DNA of 64,000 nucleotides, from NCBI RefSeq assembly GCF_014643375.1, contig NZ_BMJJ01000005.1, positions 124,001 to 188,000 on the forward strand. Reading direction: 5' to 3'. Positions 16,436 through 25,047 of this stretch are shown one piece after another (the first letter of the stretch is position 1; every line of letters starts with the position of its first letter). Both the position numbers and the translations under genes were made by a program. Origin of the DNA: Aureimonas glaciei (GTDB taxonomy: Bacteria; Pseudomonadota; Alphaproteobacteria; Rhizobiales; Rhizobiaceae). The notes below the pieces were generated by a model. That model saw only the letters and a list, made by a program, of their open reading frames with translations. It ran no database searches and had not been told where the DNA came from.

Positions 16436-17476
16436 CTACAGGGCCGTCATGGCCGGCACCGCCGCCGGCGCCAGCCCGGCGCGCGCGCCGCGCCGGTCCC
16501 GCGCCAGCCAGATCGAGACGGTGAGTTGGTCCGCCCGGCTGCCGTCGGGATCGAGAATGTCGATGCCCGTCACCTCGAGCCCGGAATCGGCAAGGTACCC
16601 CGCCACGGTCTCGCGCGCGAAGCCGAGCCGCAGATGTGCCTGCTCCTGGCGCAGGAATTCCAGCCGGTGCGGGGCAAAGTCCACCACGACGAGCCGGCCG
16701 CCGGGCTGCAGGGTCGCGGCGGCCTCGCGGATGGCGGCCGCGGGATCGTCGAGGAAATGCAGCACCTGATGCAGCATCACCAGATCGAAGGAATCGCGCG
16801 GCACCGGGAGATGATAGCAGTCGCCATGCCGCACCTGCGCGTTGGACAGGCCCGCCGCGTCCAGCTTGGCCCGGGCCACCTGCAGCATCTCGCGCGAGGC
16901 GTCGACGCCGACGGCCCGATCGGCCTGCCGGGCAAAGAGCTCGATCATCCGCCCCGTGCCGGTGCCGATGTCGAGAAAACTGCCCAGCGGGGCCGTGCCC
17001 ACCGCCGACAGCAGAGCCCGCTCCACATCCGCGTCCGGAACATGGAGCGAGCGGATCCGGTCCCAGCGGCCGGCATTCTCGGCAAAATAGCCGGCGGCCC
17101 TTTCGGCCCGCGCCACCCTCACCGCTTCCAGGCGCTCGTCGTCGCGGGACAGCGCCGGCTCGCCGCCATCGATCGTGGCGAGCACGGAGCGGACGAAGCG
17201 GGCGATGGTGGCGTTCTCCGTCAGCCGGAAATAGGCCCAGGCGCCCTCCTGGTAGCGGGTCAGGATCTGCGATTCGACGAGGAGCTTCAGGTGGCGCGAA
17301 ATCCGCGGCTGCGACTGGCCGAGAATCGTGGTCATGTCGGTCACCGTCAGGTCGTTGCGCGACAGGAGGCGAACGAGGCGCAGGCGGGTCGGCTCGCCGA
17401 GCGCCTTCAGGGCGTCGATCGAGGTTTCGAAGGTGAGGGCTGCCGTGGGCGGCCTGAGGCGTTCATTTCCAGACAT
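16436..17476 (-). CDS. ArsR-family regulator fused to a SAM-dependent methyltransferase (SahR-like)
   Basis: A 346-residue fusion. Residues 15-105 form an ArsR winged helix (ALGEPTRLRLVRLLSRNDLTV, MTTILGQSQPRISRHLKLL); residues 135-325 are a class I methyltransferase with motif I FLDIGTGTGRMIELFA and post-I VGVDASREML. There is no cysteine pair of the metal-sensing type, so it is probably not a metalloregulator. Such proteins upstream of metF are thought to sense S-adenosylhomocysteine (SahR), the methyltransferase fold serving as ligand pocket. ATG 17476 lies inside an inverted repeat at 17473-17492 and has no Shine-Dalgarno sequence, which suggests a leaderless start. A TTG at 17512 is a poorer alternative. 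Confidence 0.88.
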   Translation of the reverse strand: MSGNERLRPPTAALTFETSIDALKALGEPTRLRLVRLLSRNDLTVTDMTTILGQSQPRISRHLKLLVESQILTRYQEGAWAYFRLTENATIARFVRSVLATIDGGEPALSRDDERLEAVRVARAERAAGYFAENAGRWDRIRSLHVPDADVERALLSAVGTAPLGSFLDIGTGTGRMIELFARQADRAVGVDASREMLQVARAKLDAAGLSNAQVRHGDCYHLPVPRDSFDLVMLHQVLHFLDDPAAAIREAAATLQPGGRLVVVDFAPHRLEFLRQEQAHLRLGFARETVAGYLADSGLEVTGIDILDPDGSRADQLTVSIWLARDRRGARAGLAPAAVPAMTAL

Positions 17477-17492
17477 AAAGATATGCTTATGT
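17473..17492. promoter_or_regulatory. ArsR/SahR-type operator overlapping the regulator's start codon
   Basis: The imperfect palindrome ACATAAAGAT / ATGCTTATGT (8 of 10 arm positions match) covers the ATG of the ArsR-methyltransferase gene and sits in the 95-base divergent gap to trmO. An ATAAAGATAT-type palindrome is what I recall for SahR sites; this is from memory and not checked. Confidence 0.6.
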
Positions 17493-17571
17493 GGTTTTTT
17501 CGCTGATCGCAAGCGTCCCCATCCCGTCGTCGCGCGTTGACGCCGGCGCCGACCTGCGGGCTAATCCCCTC

Positions 17572-18096
17572 ATGGAAGAGCCCGACCCGATTCGCCCGCA
17601 GGAAGAAACTTTCGCCCTGGACCCGGCCAGCCTGGCGGATGCGCAACTGGCCTTCATCGGGCGGATCGTTTCGCCCTGGTCGCGGCGCGAGGACTGTCCG
17701 AAAAACATGGGAGAGGCGCGGCGCCGGGCGTGCCCGGCCGTCATCTTGATCGCACCGGCCTTCCGGCCGGCCCTGGCGGGGCTCGTCGCCGGCCAGTGGC
17801 TGCACGTTCTCACCTGGCTCGGCCGCGCGCGGCGGGATCTCGCGATCCAGATGCCGCGCCATGCGAGCGCTCCGCGCGGCACGTTTTCCCTGCGCTCGCC
17901 GGTCCGGCCCAACCCGATCGGGCTTCATCTGGTGCAGATCGTCGCGCTGGACGTGGCGAGCGGCCGGATCGACATCGACGGCATCGATGTCCTCGATGCC
18001 ACGGCCGTGCTCGACCTGAAACCCTATCTCGGCAGCGTCGACATGCCGCCGGCCCCGTCGCCCACGGAGCCGTCTATCCGAGGCGAGACGGCCTAG
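17572..18096 (+). CDS. trmO: tRNA (N6-threonylcarbamoyladenosine(37)-N6)-methyltransferase TrmO-like (TsaA/VirR family)
   Basis: TrmO transfers a methyl group from SAM to t6A37 of tRNA-Thr. The 174-residue protein carries the characteristic beta-barrel signatures RGTFSLRSPVRPNPIGLHLV (about 101-120) and DVLDATAVLDLKPYL (about 140-155). It is the short form, without the C-terminal extension of E. coli TrmO. I chose ATG 17572 because an in-frame extension to 17491 has no matching family sequence. It is divergent from the SahR-like regulator and overlaps the next gene by one base (TAGTG). Confidence 0.85.
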   Translation: MEEPDPIRPQEETFALDPASLADAQLAFIGRIVSPWSRREDCPKNMGEARRRACPAVILIAPAFRPALAGLVAGQWLHVLTWLGRARRDLAIQMPRHASAPRGTFSLRSPVRPNPIGLHLVQIVALDVASGRIDIDGIDVLDATAVLDLKPYLGSVDMPPAPSPTEPSIRGETA

Positions 18097-18458
18097 TGGC
18101 GACGGAGCGGCAGAAGGCCATCGCCCGGGCGCTGACGCTGACCATCCCCGGCGCGCCCTTTCTCGATGCCGAGGCGATCCGCGAGGCCGCCCGCGCCCGC
18201 CACCTGCGCCAGCTCGGCCCGAAGACGGCGCTGTGGCTCGCCGCCGTCGCCCATATCCGCCATGTCCATACCGACTACGACGCACTCCTCGACGAAGGCT
18301 ACGGCCGCGATGCCGCCCGCTTTTTCGTCCTCGACGCCATCAATGAAGTGCTCGATCGCTGGGGGGCCACACGGCTGCTCGATCCCCATGCAATCGACGA
18401 CGAGATTTTGCCGACGGAGGGGGACCTGCGGACCGGGTCGGCGGACGATCCCGACTGA
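18096..18458 (+). CDS. DUF2293 protein
   Basis: A 120-residue cytoplasmic protein of the DUF2293 family, function unknown. It starts at GTG 18096, overlapping the trmO stop by one base. The conserved block is AAVAHIRHVHTDYDALLDEGYGRDAARFFVLDAINEVLDRWG (split here for length across residues about 48-90). Coupling to trmO is common in this order, but no shared pathway is known. The C-terminal 15 residues are acidic and probably disordered. Confidence 0.85.
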   Translation: MATERQKAIARALTLTIPGAPFLDAEAIREAARARHLRQLGPKTALWLAAVAHIRHVHTDYDALLDEGYGRDAARFFVLDAINEVLDRWGATRLLDPHAIDDEILPTEGDLRTGSADDPD

Positions 18459-18644
18459 GGCATGCCAGGCTGGTCGTCGTAGAGGGGCCGCCCTGCCCCG
18501 AAACCGGCGACGAAATCCGCTGGCATGGCCGCGAACAGGGCGCCACCGTCGTTTCTGCTGCCCATCGGGGCTTGCGTTCGAGCCTCCGAAGCATACCTGC
18601 GCTTCCACGGCCGGAACGGAGCCGCATCGGGAACGGATGACGAC

Positions 18645-19583
18645 ATGAGCGAGCTCGGCCGGGAGACCGGATCCACCAGACGGGCGCTGCTGCTCCTCAA
18701 CACCAAGGCCCGAAGCGGCAGTGCGTCCATCGACACGACGCTGGACGTCCTGCGCCGCGGCGGCGTGACCCTGGTGGAACCGCAGGCCGGCGACCGGCCC
18801 TTTGCCGAGATCATCCGCGAGCACGCGTCGGCGGTCGATCTCGTCATTCTCGGCGGCGGCGACGGCACGTTGAACGCCGCCGCCTCGGCCCTGGTCGAAG
18901 CGAAGCTGCCGCTCGGCATCCTCCCGCTCGGCACCGCCAACGATCTGGCCCGCACGCTCGGCATCCCGCCGGTGCCGGAGGAAGCGGCCCGGATCATCGT
19001 CGACGGGCATGTGCGCAGCCTCGACCTCGGCGACGTCAACGGCCGCCTCTTCTTCAACGTCGCCAGCATCGGCTTCTCCGCCAAGCTCGCCAAGCACCTG
19101 ACCGCCGAGGCCAAGAAGCGCTTCGGCAAGCTCGGCTACGCCATCGCGGCCTTCAATCTCCTGCGCCAGAGCCGGCCCTTCTCGGTCGACATCGATCATG
19201 ACGGCGTCGTCGAGCGCGTCAGGACGGTCCAGATCGCCGTGGGCAATGGACGCTTCTATGGCGGCGGCATGGCCGTCTCCGCCGATGCCGAGCCCGACGA
19301 CGGCATGCTCGACATCTACAGCCTGGAGGTCGAGCACTGGTGGGAACTGCTGGCTCTGGTTCCCGCTCTCCGGCAGGGCACCCAAGGACGCTGGAAGAAG
19401 GTCCGCACCTTCCGCGCCACCAATCTGTCGCTGACGACGCGGCGCCGGCATGACGTCAACACGGATGGCGACCTGTCGACGCAGACGCCCGCGCACTTCC
19501 AGATTCACAGGGCAGCCCTCGGCGTGTTCGCGCCGGCCTCGGGCCGGGCCGACCAGCCGAACGGCCCGGCGGCCCGAGCTTAA
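18645..19583 (+). CDS. Diacylglycerol/sphingosine kinase-like lipid kinase (YegS/DgkB type)
   Basis: A 312-residue member of the DAGK catalytic family, which phosphorylates lipid hydroxyls such as diacylglycerol at the membrane surface. Motifs are ALLLLNTKARSG at the N terminus, the nucleotide-binding LGGGDGTLNAAASAL (about 66-80), GILPLGTANDLARTLGIP, and ASIGFSAKLAK. The C-terminal domain has VGNGRFYGGGM and DDGMLDIYSLE. Start ATG 18645 is preceded by non-coding sequence; a longer frame from 18525 reads into it without homology. Specificity between diacylglycerol and other lipids is open. Confidence 0.88.
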   Translation: MSELGRETGSTRRALLLLNTKARSGSASIDTTLDVLRRGGVTLVEPQAGDRPFAEIIREHASAVDLVILGGGDGTLNAAASALVEAKLPLGILPLGTANDLARTLGIPPVPEEAARIIVDGHVRSLDLGDVNGRLFFNVASIGFSAKLAKHLTAEAKKRFGKLGYAIAAFNLLRQSRPFSVDIDHDGVVERVRTVQIAVGNGRFYGGGMAVSADAEPDDGMLDIYSLEVEHWWELLALVPALRQGTQGRWKKVRTFRATNLSLTTRRRHDVNTDGDLSTQTPAHFQIHRAALGVFAPASGRADQPNGPAARA

Positions 19584-19657
19584 GCGTGATCCCGAGGCGG
19601 CAATTTGGACGCTCGGCGGAGCTCCGAGGCCGATGCAGTCGGCCGTCCTGAGCCACG

Positions 19658-19681
19658 CGTCATATTTACGGAGATATAGCG
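19658..19681. promoter_or_regulatory. Mo-box-like ModE site 1
   Basis: CGTCATAT (19658-19665), eight spacer bases, ATATAGCG (19674-19681). The known ModE/Mo-box form is CGTTATAT-N8-ATATAACG; both half-sites fit with one or two changes. It lies 70 bases upstream of modA. Confidence 0.65.
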
Positions 19682-19701
19682 CCTTCCCGCCGGAGTGATA
19701 G

Positions 19702-19725
19702 CGTTGTATTCAACAGGGAATAGCG
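19702..19725. promoter_or_regulatory. Mo-box-like ModE site 2
   Basis: CGTTGTAT (19702-19709), eight spacer bases, GAATAGCG (19718-19725). It is a weaker copy of site 1 in the same 8-N8-8 layout, centre-to-centre distance 44 bp (about four helical turns), ending 25 bases before the modA ATG. Confidence 0.55.
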
Positions 19726-19750
19726 CTCACAGGCCATAGGGAACGGGTCC

Positions 19751-20548
19751 ATGTCGACACGCAGAGCAATCCTCGGCCGCATCGCTGCCCTCGTCGCCTT
19801 TGCGGGACTTGCCACGGCTCCCCTCGCCCCCGCTCTTGCTCAGGAGGGCGGGCCCGTCGTCTTCGCCGCGGCGAGCCTCAAGAACGCACTCGATGCGGTC
19901 AATGCCGCGTGGAAGGCCGAAAGCGGAAAATCCGCGACGATCTCCTACGCCGGCAGTTCCGCCCTCGCCAAGCAGATCGAAAGCGGCGCCCCTGCCGACG
20001 TCTTCATCTCCGCCGATCTCGACTGGATGGACTATCTCGCCGGCAAGAAGCTGATCCGCGACGACACCCGCACCGATCTGCTCGGCAACACCATCGTCCT
20101 CGTCGCGCCGAAGGAGTCGACGGCGTCCACCACGATCGAAAAGGGTTTTGGCCTGGCCGATCTCCTCGGCGACGGGCGCCTGTCGATGGCGAGCGTCGAT
20201 TCCGTCCCCGCCGGAAAATACGGCAAGGCCGCGCTGGAATGGCTGGGCGTCTGGGACAGCGTGAAGGACCGGCTCGCCCAGGCCGAGAACGTGCGCTCCG
20301 CGCTCCTGCTCGTTTCGCGGGGCGAAACGCAGCTCGGCATCGTCTATGCGACGGACGCGGCCGCCGATCCCGGCGTCAAGGTGATCGCGACCTTCCCGGA
20401 CGAGTCGCACGACCCGATCGTCTATCCCCTCGCCGTCACGGCATCGAGCCAAAGCGCCGACGCAGCGGCCTTTGCCGACTACCTCCAGACCGACGCCGCC
20501 AGGGCGCTCTTCGAGCAACAGGGATTTACCGTTCTCGCTGCCCCGTGA
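19751..20548 (+). CDS. modA: Molybdate ABC transporter substrate-binding protein ModA
   Basis: A 265-residue periplasmic molybdate/tungstate-binding protein. The signal peptide covers about residues 1-31 (IAALVAFAGLATAPLAPALAQ). Family motifs are VVFAAASLKNALDAV, SYAGSSALAKQIESGAPADVF (ligand-binding Ser), and SVPAGKYGKAALE. It delivers the oxyanion to a ModBC permease, but no modB or modC is nearby, so the partner must be elsewhere or absent. Two Mo-box-like sites precede it and a single-domain ModE follows about 150 bases downstream, supporting repression when molybdate is plentiful. Confidence 0.94.
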   Translation: MSTRRAILGRIAALVAFAGLATAPLAPALAQEGGPVVFAAASLKNALDAVNAAWKAESGKSATISYAGSSALAKQIESGAPADVFISADLDWMDYLAGKKLIRDDTRTDLLGNTIVLVAPKESTASTTIEKGFGLADLLGDGRLSMASVDSVPAGKYGKAALEWLGVWDSVKDRLAQAENVRSALLLVSRGETQLGIVYATDAAADPGVKVIATFPDESHDPIVYPLAVTASSQSADAAAFADYLQTDAARALFEQQGFTVLAAP

Positions 20549-20699
20549 CGGCTTGACGGCAACCGTCCTCGGCGCACTGCGGCAGCCTTGGCACCGGTCG
20601 ACTTCAGGCTGCCCGCGGGGGGTGCCAGCGGACGCCTTGACCTCGCCCGTCGCCCCTCTGAAGGTCCGACGGAACGATATCGCGAAGGGGAAGTGACGA

Positions 20700-21059
20700 A
20701 TGCCTGCGCAAGTGACCCTCCGCCTCGACTTCGAGGGGCCGCGCCGGCTGGGGCATGGCAAGATCTCGTTGCTGGAATCCATTCGCAGGAACGGCTCGAT
20801 CTCCGCCGCCGGCCGTGAGCACGGCATGTCCTATCGAAGGGCCTGGCTTCTCGTCGACGAACTCAACCGCATGTTCCGCGAGCCGATCGTCGCCACCAAG
20901 GGCGGCGGCAGGAACGGCGGCGGGGCAGCGCTGACCGAGATGGGCGAGCGCGTCGTCACGCTCTATCGCAGTGCCGAGCGGAAGATGGCGCGCAGCGCCA
21001 AAGCCGAGATCGAGAAGATCGAACAGTCATTGGCGCCGGCCGCGGGCGAACCGGTCTGA
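20700..21059 (+). CDS. Single-domain ModE-like winged-helix regulator (no molybdate-binding domain)
   Basis: A 119-residue protein equal to the N-terminal DNA-binding domain of ModE (KISLLESIRRNGSISAAGREHGMSYRRAWLLVDELN, about residues 21-56, with the following wing GGGRNGGGAALTEMGE). The di-mop domain that binds molybdate in full-length ModE is absent, and no in-frame extension exists. Start ATG 20700 has GAAGGGGAAGTG just upstream. It probably binds the Mo-box-like sites in front of modA; how it senses molybdate is unknown. Confidence 0.88.
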   Translation: MPAQVTLRLDFEGPRRLGHGKISLLESIRRNGSISAAGREHGMSYRRAWLLVDELNRMFREPIVATKGGGRNGGGAALTEMGERVVTLYRSAERKMARSAKAEIEKIEQSLAPAAGEPV

Positions 21060-21120
21060 AAAGGCATTGTGCCGGGCCGCCCGTTCAGGCCCGCCCCTTC
21101 ACAGGGGTGACAGCCGTGCA

Positions 21121-21717
21121 TCAGTAGAGCCATTGCTCCGGCAGCCGCGCCTCGAAGGACTCGCCGACCGAGATGCGGCCGGGCTTCTCGACCCAGGCGA
21201 CGAGCCCGCGACGGTGACGGGCCGCCGCGACGAAACCGAACTCGATGTCACCGCGGCCCTCGATCTGCCGTGCGATGCTGCGGCCGGCCGCGCGGCAGGG
21301 GACGTTGTCGCCGTCGATCTTCAGCGTCACGCCGCCCTGAAAGAACAGGAGCGTGCGGGCCGGCAGCCAGGACAGATCGTCGAGGCCCTCGACCAGAAGA
21401 TTGCCGCCGATCCATTCCGGCCGGACCTCGGCGATCCCGAGGCTTTCGGCCACGGCCCGAAGCTCGTCGGCCGCCAGCAGCGACAGCTGGCGCTCGTTGC
21501 GCATCTCGGTGCGGCGGGGATACCAGGGCTCGCGCCCGCTTGACCGTCTCGTCGTTCCACCGTGACGATCGCCGTCGATGCCCCCGAAGCCGAGGTCCAA
21601 CGCCTCCACCGCCGTCGTTACGAAGCCGGTCTGAAGCGTTCGGTAGAGGCCGGCGACCCGCGCCTTCATCCGCCGTCCCGGCAGACGCTGCCGCTTCGGC
21701 GCCAGCGCGTCAGTCAT
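21121..21717 (-). CDS. MOSC domain protein
   Basis: A 198-residue MOSC (molybdenum cofactor sulfurase C-terminal) domain protein, related to YiiM/MOCS-type enzymes that bind sulfur or molybdenum cofactor. The domain spans about residues 45-190 and includes FGGIDGDRHGGTTRRSSGRE, RPEWIGGNLLVEG and the conserved cysteine in DGDNVPCRAAGRSIA. It overlaps the DedA gene by eight bases and is likely co-transcribed with it. Its position next to modA and modE fits a molybdenum connection, but that is inference. Confidence 0.88.
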   Translation of the reverse strand: MTDALAPKRQRLPGRRMKARVAGLYRTLQTGFVTTAVEALDLGFGGIDGDRHGGTTRRSSGREPWYPRRTEMRNERQLSLLAADELRAVAESLGIAEVRPEWIGGNLLVEGLDDLSWLPARTLLFFQGGVTLKIDGDNVPCRAAGRSIARQIEGRGDIEFGFVAAARHRRGLVAWVEKPGRISVGESFEARLPEQWLY

Positions 21718-22360
21718 GGAGATGCGGCGCCTCGTTGGACTTGAGGTCGACCGGCGGCCCTGCCGGCCGGCGGTGGAAGGTGACGACGCGGTACAGGTAG
21801 ATGAGCACGGCGAGCACCACCACGCCGGTGGAGACCGGGCCGATGAAGCGGTCGATCGAATCGAAGTTGCGGCCGAGGATGTAGCCGGCCAGCGCCAGGC
21901 CCGCGGTCCAGGCGACGGTGCCGACGGCGGAGACGGCGAGGAACAGCCAGAACGGCATGCGCGACAGGCCGGCCGGAACCGAGATCAGCGTCCGCACGGT
22001 CGGCACCAGGCGCCCGAGCGACACCGCCCAATAGCCATAGCGGCGAAACCAGCGATCGGCCGCCAAGACGTCCTCAGGCGTCATGGTGATCCACCGGCCG
22101 TAGCGCTCGGCGAGCCAGACGACGCGCTTCTCGCCGAAGAGATAGCCGAGATAGTACCAGGGCACGATGCCGAGCAGCGATCCGATCGACCCGGCGACGA
22201 TGACCGTCACGATCGACATGTCGCCGCTGGCGGCCCGGTAGCCGGCGAGCGGCATGATCACTTCCGATGGGATCGGCGGGAAGATGTTCTCGAGAAACAT
22301 CAACAGGGCGATGCCGAAGGGGCCGAATTGCTCCATCAGGCTTTGAACAAAGGTATCCAT
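21710..22360 (-). CDS. DedA/SNARE-associated-type membrane protein
   Basis: A 216-residue inner-membrane protein of the DedA (VTT) family; members act as lipid scramblases or flippases, for instance of undecaprenyl phosphate. Motifs: ENIFPPIPSEVIMPLAGY near residue 24, GSLLGIVPWYYLGYLFGE, and FRRYGYWAVSLGRLVPTVRTLISVPAGLSRMPF with the conserved Arg and Gly residues. The C terminus is a 25-residue cytoplasmic tail. Start ATG 22360 is at the first Met of the family consensus. It is divergent from the small ORF at 22499 and coupled to the MOSC gene. Confidence 0.92.
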   Translation of the reverse strand: MDTFVQSLMEQFGPFGIALLMFLENIFPPIPSEVIMPLAGYRAASGDMSIVTVIVAGSIGSLLGIVPWYYLGYLFGEKRVVWLAERYGRWITMTPEDVLAADRWFRRYGYWAVSLGRLVPTVRTLISVPAGLSRMPFWLFLAVSAVGTVAWTAGLALAGYILGRNFDSIDRFIGPVSTGVVVLAVLIYLYRVVTFHRRPAGPPVDLKSNEAPHLHD

Positions 22361-22498
22361 CGGTGCGTCCGTCCGCTCGGCGAGAATAGGAAGTGCTTGC
22401 GCGAACACACCCATGCTGGCTTCCGCGCCGGCGATCAAGCCTTGATGCGTCACCGTCGATGCATTGCCGTGGCGCGGCGCCGGTGGCAACCTGCCGGC

Positions 22499-22903
22499 AT
22501 GGCGACCGGACTTCCAACCTTCGACGCGTTTTCCTGGGCCAGCCTCCTCGCCGGCCGGCAGGCCCTCGTCATCGACCGGCAGCGCTCGCGCGCCCTCGAT
22601 CTTGCCGCCGCGCTGGAGGAGGCCGGCGCCGTCGTGACCCTCGCGCCCGGCCAGGCCATCGGCGCGGACAGGCTGCGCGAGGGACGGTTCGGGCTGGTGC
22701 TCCTGGCCCTGTCGGCAGAGGAGGAGGTGCAGGAACGGCTCCTCCGGCAACTGGCGGCAGCGCCTGCTCCCCAGCTGGCGGTGCTCGGCGAGCCGCGACG
22801 CCACGCGGCCCTGCGCGCGACCTTTGCCGGCGCGCGGATCGGCGACCTGTCCATGGGAGCGCGCGACCTCGTCCTGTTCATCCTGGGCACGCCGGACGAA
22901 TAG
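22499..22903 (+). CDS. Hypothetical receiver-like protein
   Basis: A 134-residue cytoplasmic protein that I do not recognise. The pattern ALVIDRQRSRALDLAAALEEAGAVVTLAPG followed by FGLVLLALSAEEEVQERLLRQL resembles a response-regulator receiver fold, but the phosphoacceptor Asp is replaced (FGLVLLALS), so it would be a pseudo-receiver. The start ATG at 22499 is weakly supported. It is close to a kinase/regulator pair, which may or may not matter. Confidence 0.55.
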   Translation: MATGLPTFDAFSWASLLAGRQALVIDRQRSRALDLAAALEEAGAVVTLAPGQAIGADRLREGRFGLVLLALSAEEEVQERLLRQLAAAPAPQLAVLGEPRRHAALRATFAGARIGDLSMGARDLVLFILGTPDE

Positions 22904-23001
22904 CCGTATCGGCGCCAAAGCCGCCGATCGCGCCTTGCGACCCACGGCGAGGATTTCGGGAGAAGGATGGCTGATCCGCCGGGCGGACACCGGCAACCGC
23001 G

Positions 23002-23388
23002 CTAGGCGGAGGGGACGCCCTGGCGGGCGATGGTCACGGCCGCTGCAATCTCCTGCATCGTGTAGGGTTTCTGCACGACCTCGCACGACTGCCATTCCGG
23101 ATCGACCCCGGCCCGGCCATAGCCGGTGGCGAACACGATCGGCACCGCGCGCTGGCGCAAGCGTTCGGCGACGGGATAGACCTTGTCGCCTCCGAGGTTC
23201 ACGTCGAGGATCGCGACGTCGATGGCGGCGATCCCCTCCAGCATGTCGAGCGCGCGGCTGAGCTTCATCGCCAGGCCGACGCATTCGCCGCCCAGATCCT
23301 CGACCATGTCCTCGAGCTGCATGGCGACGAGGCTTTCGTCCTCCACCAGGAAGACCCTCAGACCGCCCAGTGTGTCGCCCTCACGCAT
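23002..23388 (-). CDS. Single-domain response regulator (CheY-like)
   Basis: A 128-residue stand-alone receiver. The acidic pocket is in FLVEDES, the phosphoacceptor Asp in DVAILDVNLGGDKVYPVAE, the conserved Thr in IVFATGYG and the Lys in VVQKPYT. There is no output domain, so it works by protein interaction. The start ATG 23388 overlaps the HWE kinase stop by eight bases, making the two a coupled pair. This subtype (VEDESLVAMQLEDMVEDLGGECVG) usually accompanies HWE/HisKA_2 kinases in rhizobia. Confidence 0.9.
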   Translation of the reverse strand: MREGDTLGGLRVFLVEDESLVAMQLEDMVEDLGGECVGLAMKLSRALDMLEGIAAIDVAILDVNLGGDKVYPVAERLRQRAVPIVFATGYGRAGVDPEWQSCEVVQKPYTMQEIAAAVTIARQGVPSA

Positions 23389-24859
23389 GGGACTCCTCAA
23401 GATTTTCCACCTCCTGCGTCGCAACCTGGAGTCGGCAGATGAGGCCCCGCGGCTCGAGATCAAGGTCGAGATGACCATCGAGTTCACCCTCGACGATCCG
23501 CTTCAAGAGGCGCATGCCGCGGCCCCGGCGCAGGGGCTGGACCGACGACGCCGTTCCCGTCTCGGTCCACTGCAGGGCGAGCATGGAGTGGTCCTCGGGT
23601 CCCGACCGGTTCCAGGAGATGGACAGTGATCCGGCCGCCGGCGACAGCGCACCGAACTTCGCGGCATTGGTGGCGAGTTCGTGGAACACCATGGCGAAGG
23701 CGATCGCCGCCTTGGGGCTGAGATCGACGTCGGGCCCGGAAAGCTCGATCCGGCTGGGCTCGAAGGCCGCCAGTTCCTGCTCCAGCAGGACCGAGAGCTT
23801 GGCGGTCTCCCAATGGCGTTCGCTGAGGACGTTGTGGGCCTTGGAAAGGGCCATGATGCGCGCCTCGAAGGCCAGGCGTGCCCCCTCGGTCCCGGTATCG
23901 CGAAAACTCTGGCGAGCGATCGACTGCACGGTCGCCAGGGTGTTCTTGACCCGGTGGTTCAGCTCGTCGACCAGAAGACGCTGGCGCTGCAGTGACTGGA
24001 AGTGCTCCGTGCGGTCCATACCCTGGACGAAGATGCCGGTGACTGCGCCGTGCATGTCCTGGATGGGGTGGGCCGCGAAGTCGAAATAGGCCTCGCGCAT
24101 GCCCTCGCCGTCGGGGGACGCCAGGACGATCCGCTGGTCCTCGGCATTGTGGGCGGCGGCATCGACGAAGACGGCCCTCAGCATCTCGTAGAACCCCTGC
24201 CCCTCGATGTCGGGAAAGGCCGTGCGGACGTCGCGGCCGATCAGCGGCCGGCCGCCGACGAAACGCTGGAAGGCGTCGTTGGCGAAGCTGAAGACGTGCG
24301 AGGGCCCGTCCAGGATCGCCACCATCGCCGGCGCCCGCTGGAACAGGCGCTTGAAGTCGGCGCTTTCGGACATGCTGGACCGGTAGGCATCCTCGGCCTC
24401 CCGCGCGCGCTGCAGGAGCTCGGTCTCGCCGGACAGGGTGCGAAACGGCAGCAGGCTCGTCGGCGGGCGCTGCGCCAGTTCCGTCACGTCCACCGTGTTC
24501 TGCATGACATAGGCGACCTTGCCCGCCTTATCGTGGAGCGGGATGTGCACGGCCGACCAGTAGCGTGTCTGCAGGCCGCCGCCGTCCCGTTCCGCGCGGG
24601 GAATGTCATAGCGCAGATAGGCGATGGTGTCGGACTCGCCCGAGTCGAAGACGCGCCTCAGCGAGGTGCGCAGTCGCTGGCCGCTGTCGCCTTCGTCCGG
24701 GAACAGGGAAAACAGATTATGCCCGAGAAGCTCTTCCTGCGTTCGACCGACCGCCGCCTCGTAAGCCGAGTTGGCCGCAACAAAATTCAGTTGGCTGTCG
24801 AGAACCATATGCGGGCTCGGCAGCACAGCGAACAGTCGTTCGAAATCGATCGGTGTCAT
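23381..24859 (-). CDS. PAS-containing HWE-family sensor histidine kinase
   Basis: A 492-residue soluble kinase with no membrane segment. The order is PAS 1 (about 5-125, LFAVLPSPHMVLDSQLNFV), PAS 2 (about 170-295, FKRLFQRAPAMVAILDGP), then the HWE kinase core: H-box ELNHRVKNTLATVQSIARQS at about residue 310, and an ATPase domain with HELATNAAKFGALS (N-box) and the HWE-type C-terminal GRGMRLLKRIVEGELDG. A cytoplasmic input signal such as redox, light or a small molecule is likely, but no cofactor residue is certain. It overlaps the receiver gene, its probable partner. Confidence 0.9.
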   Translation of the reverse strand: MTPIDFERLFAVLPSPHMVLDSQLNFVAANSAYEAAVGRTQEELLGHNLFSLFPDEGDSGQRLRTSLRRVFDSGESDTIAYLRYDIPRAERDGGGLQTRYWSAVHIPLHDKAGKVAYVMQNTVDVTELAQRPPTSLLPFRTLSGETELLQRAREAEDAYRSSMSESADFKRLFQRAPAMVAILDGPSHVFSFANDAFQRFVGGRPLIGRDVRTAFPDIEGQGFYEMLRAVFVDAAAHNAEDQRIVLASPDGEGMREAYFDFAAHPIQDMHGAVTGIFVQGMDRTEHFQSLQRQRLLVDELNHRVKNTLATVQSIARQSFRDTGTEGARLAFEARIMALSKAHNVLSERHWETAKLSVLLEQELAAFEPSRIELSGPDVDLSPKAAIAFAMVFHELATNAAKFGALSPAAGSLSISWNRSGPEDHSMLALQWTETGTASSVQPLRRGRGMRLLKRIVEGELDGHLDLDLEPRGLICRLQVATQEVENLEESHA

Positions 24860-25047
24860 CCAGGCTGATGCTCGCTCATTCCGCTCTGGCCGCGAACTCG
24901 GTGGCCAGGACCGGTTATAGGTCACAGCCGGCAATAAACAGCCGCTATTGCCGATTTATCATCCGAATTGATTACTTTCCGCCGCGGCGGCGGGACGGCG
25001 CGGCGGGCCGGACGCGGTCGTATTTTTGCAGGCGAGACGGCGCCCCT

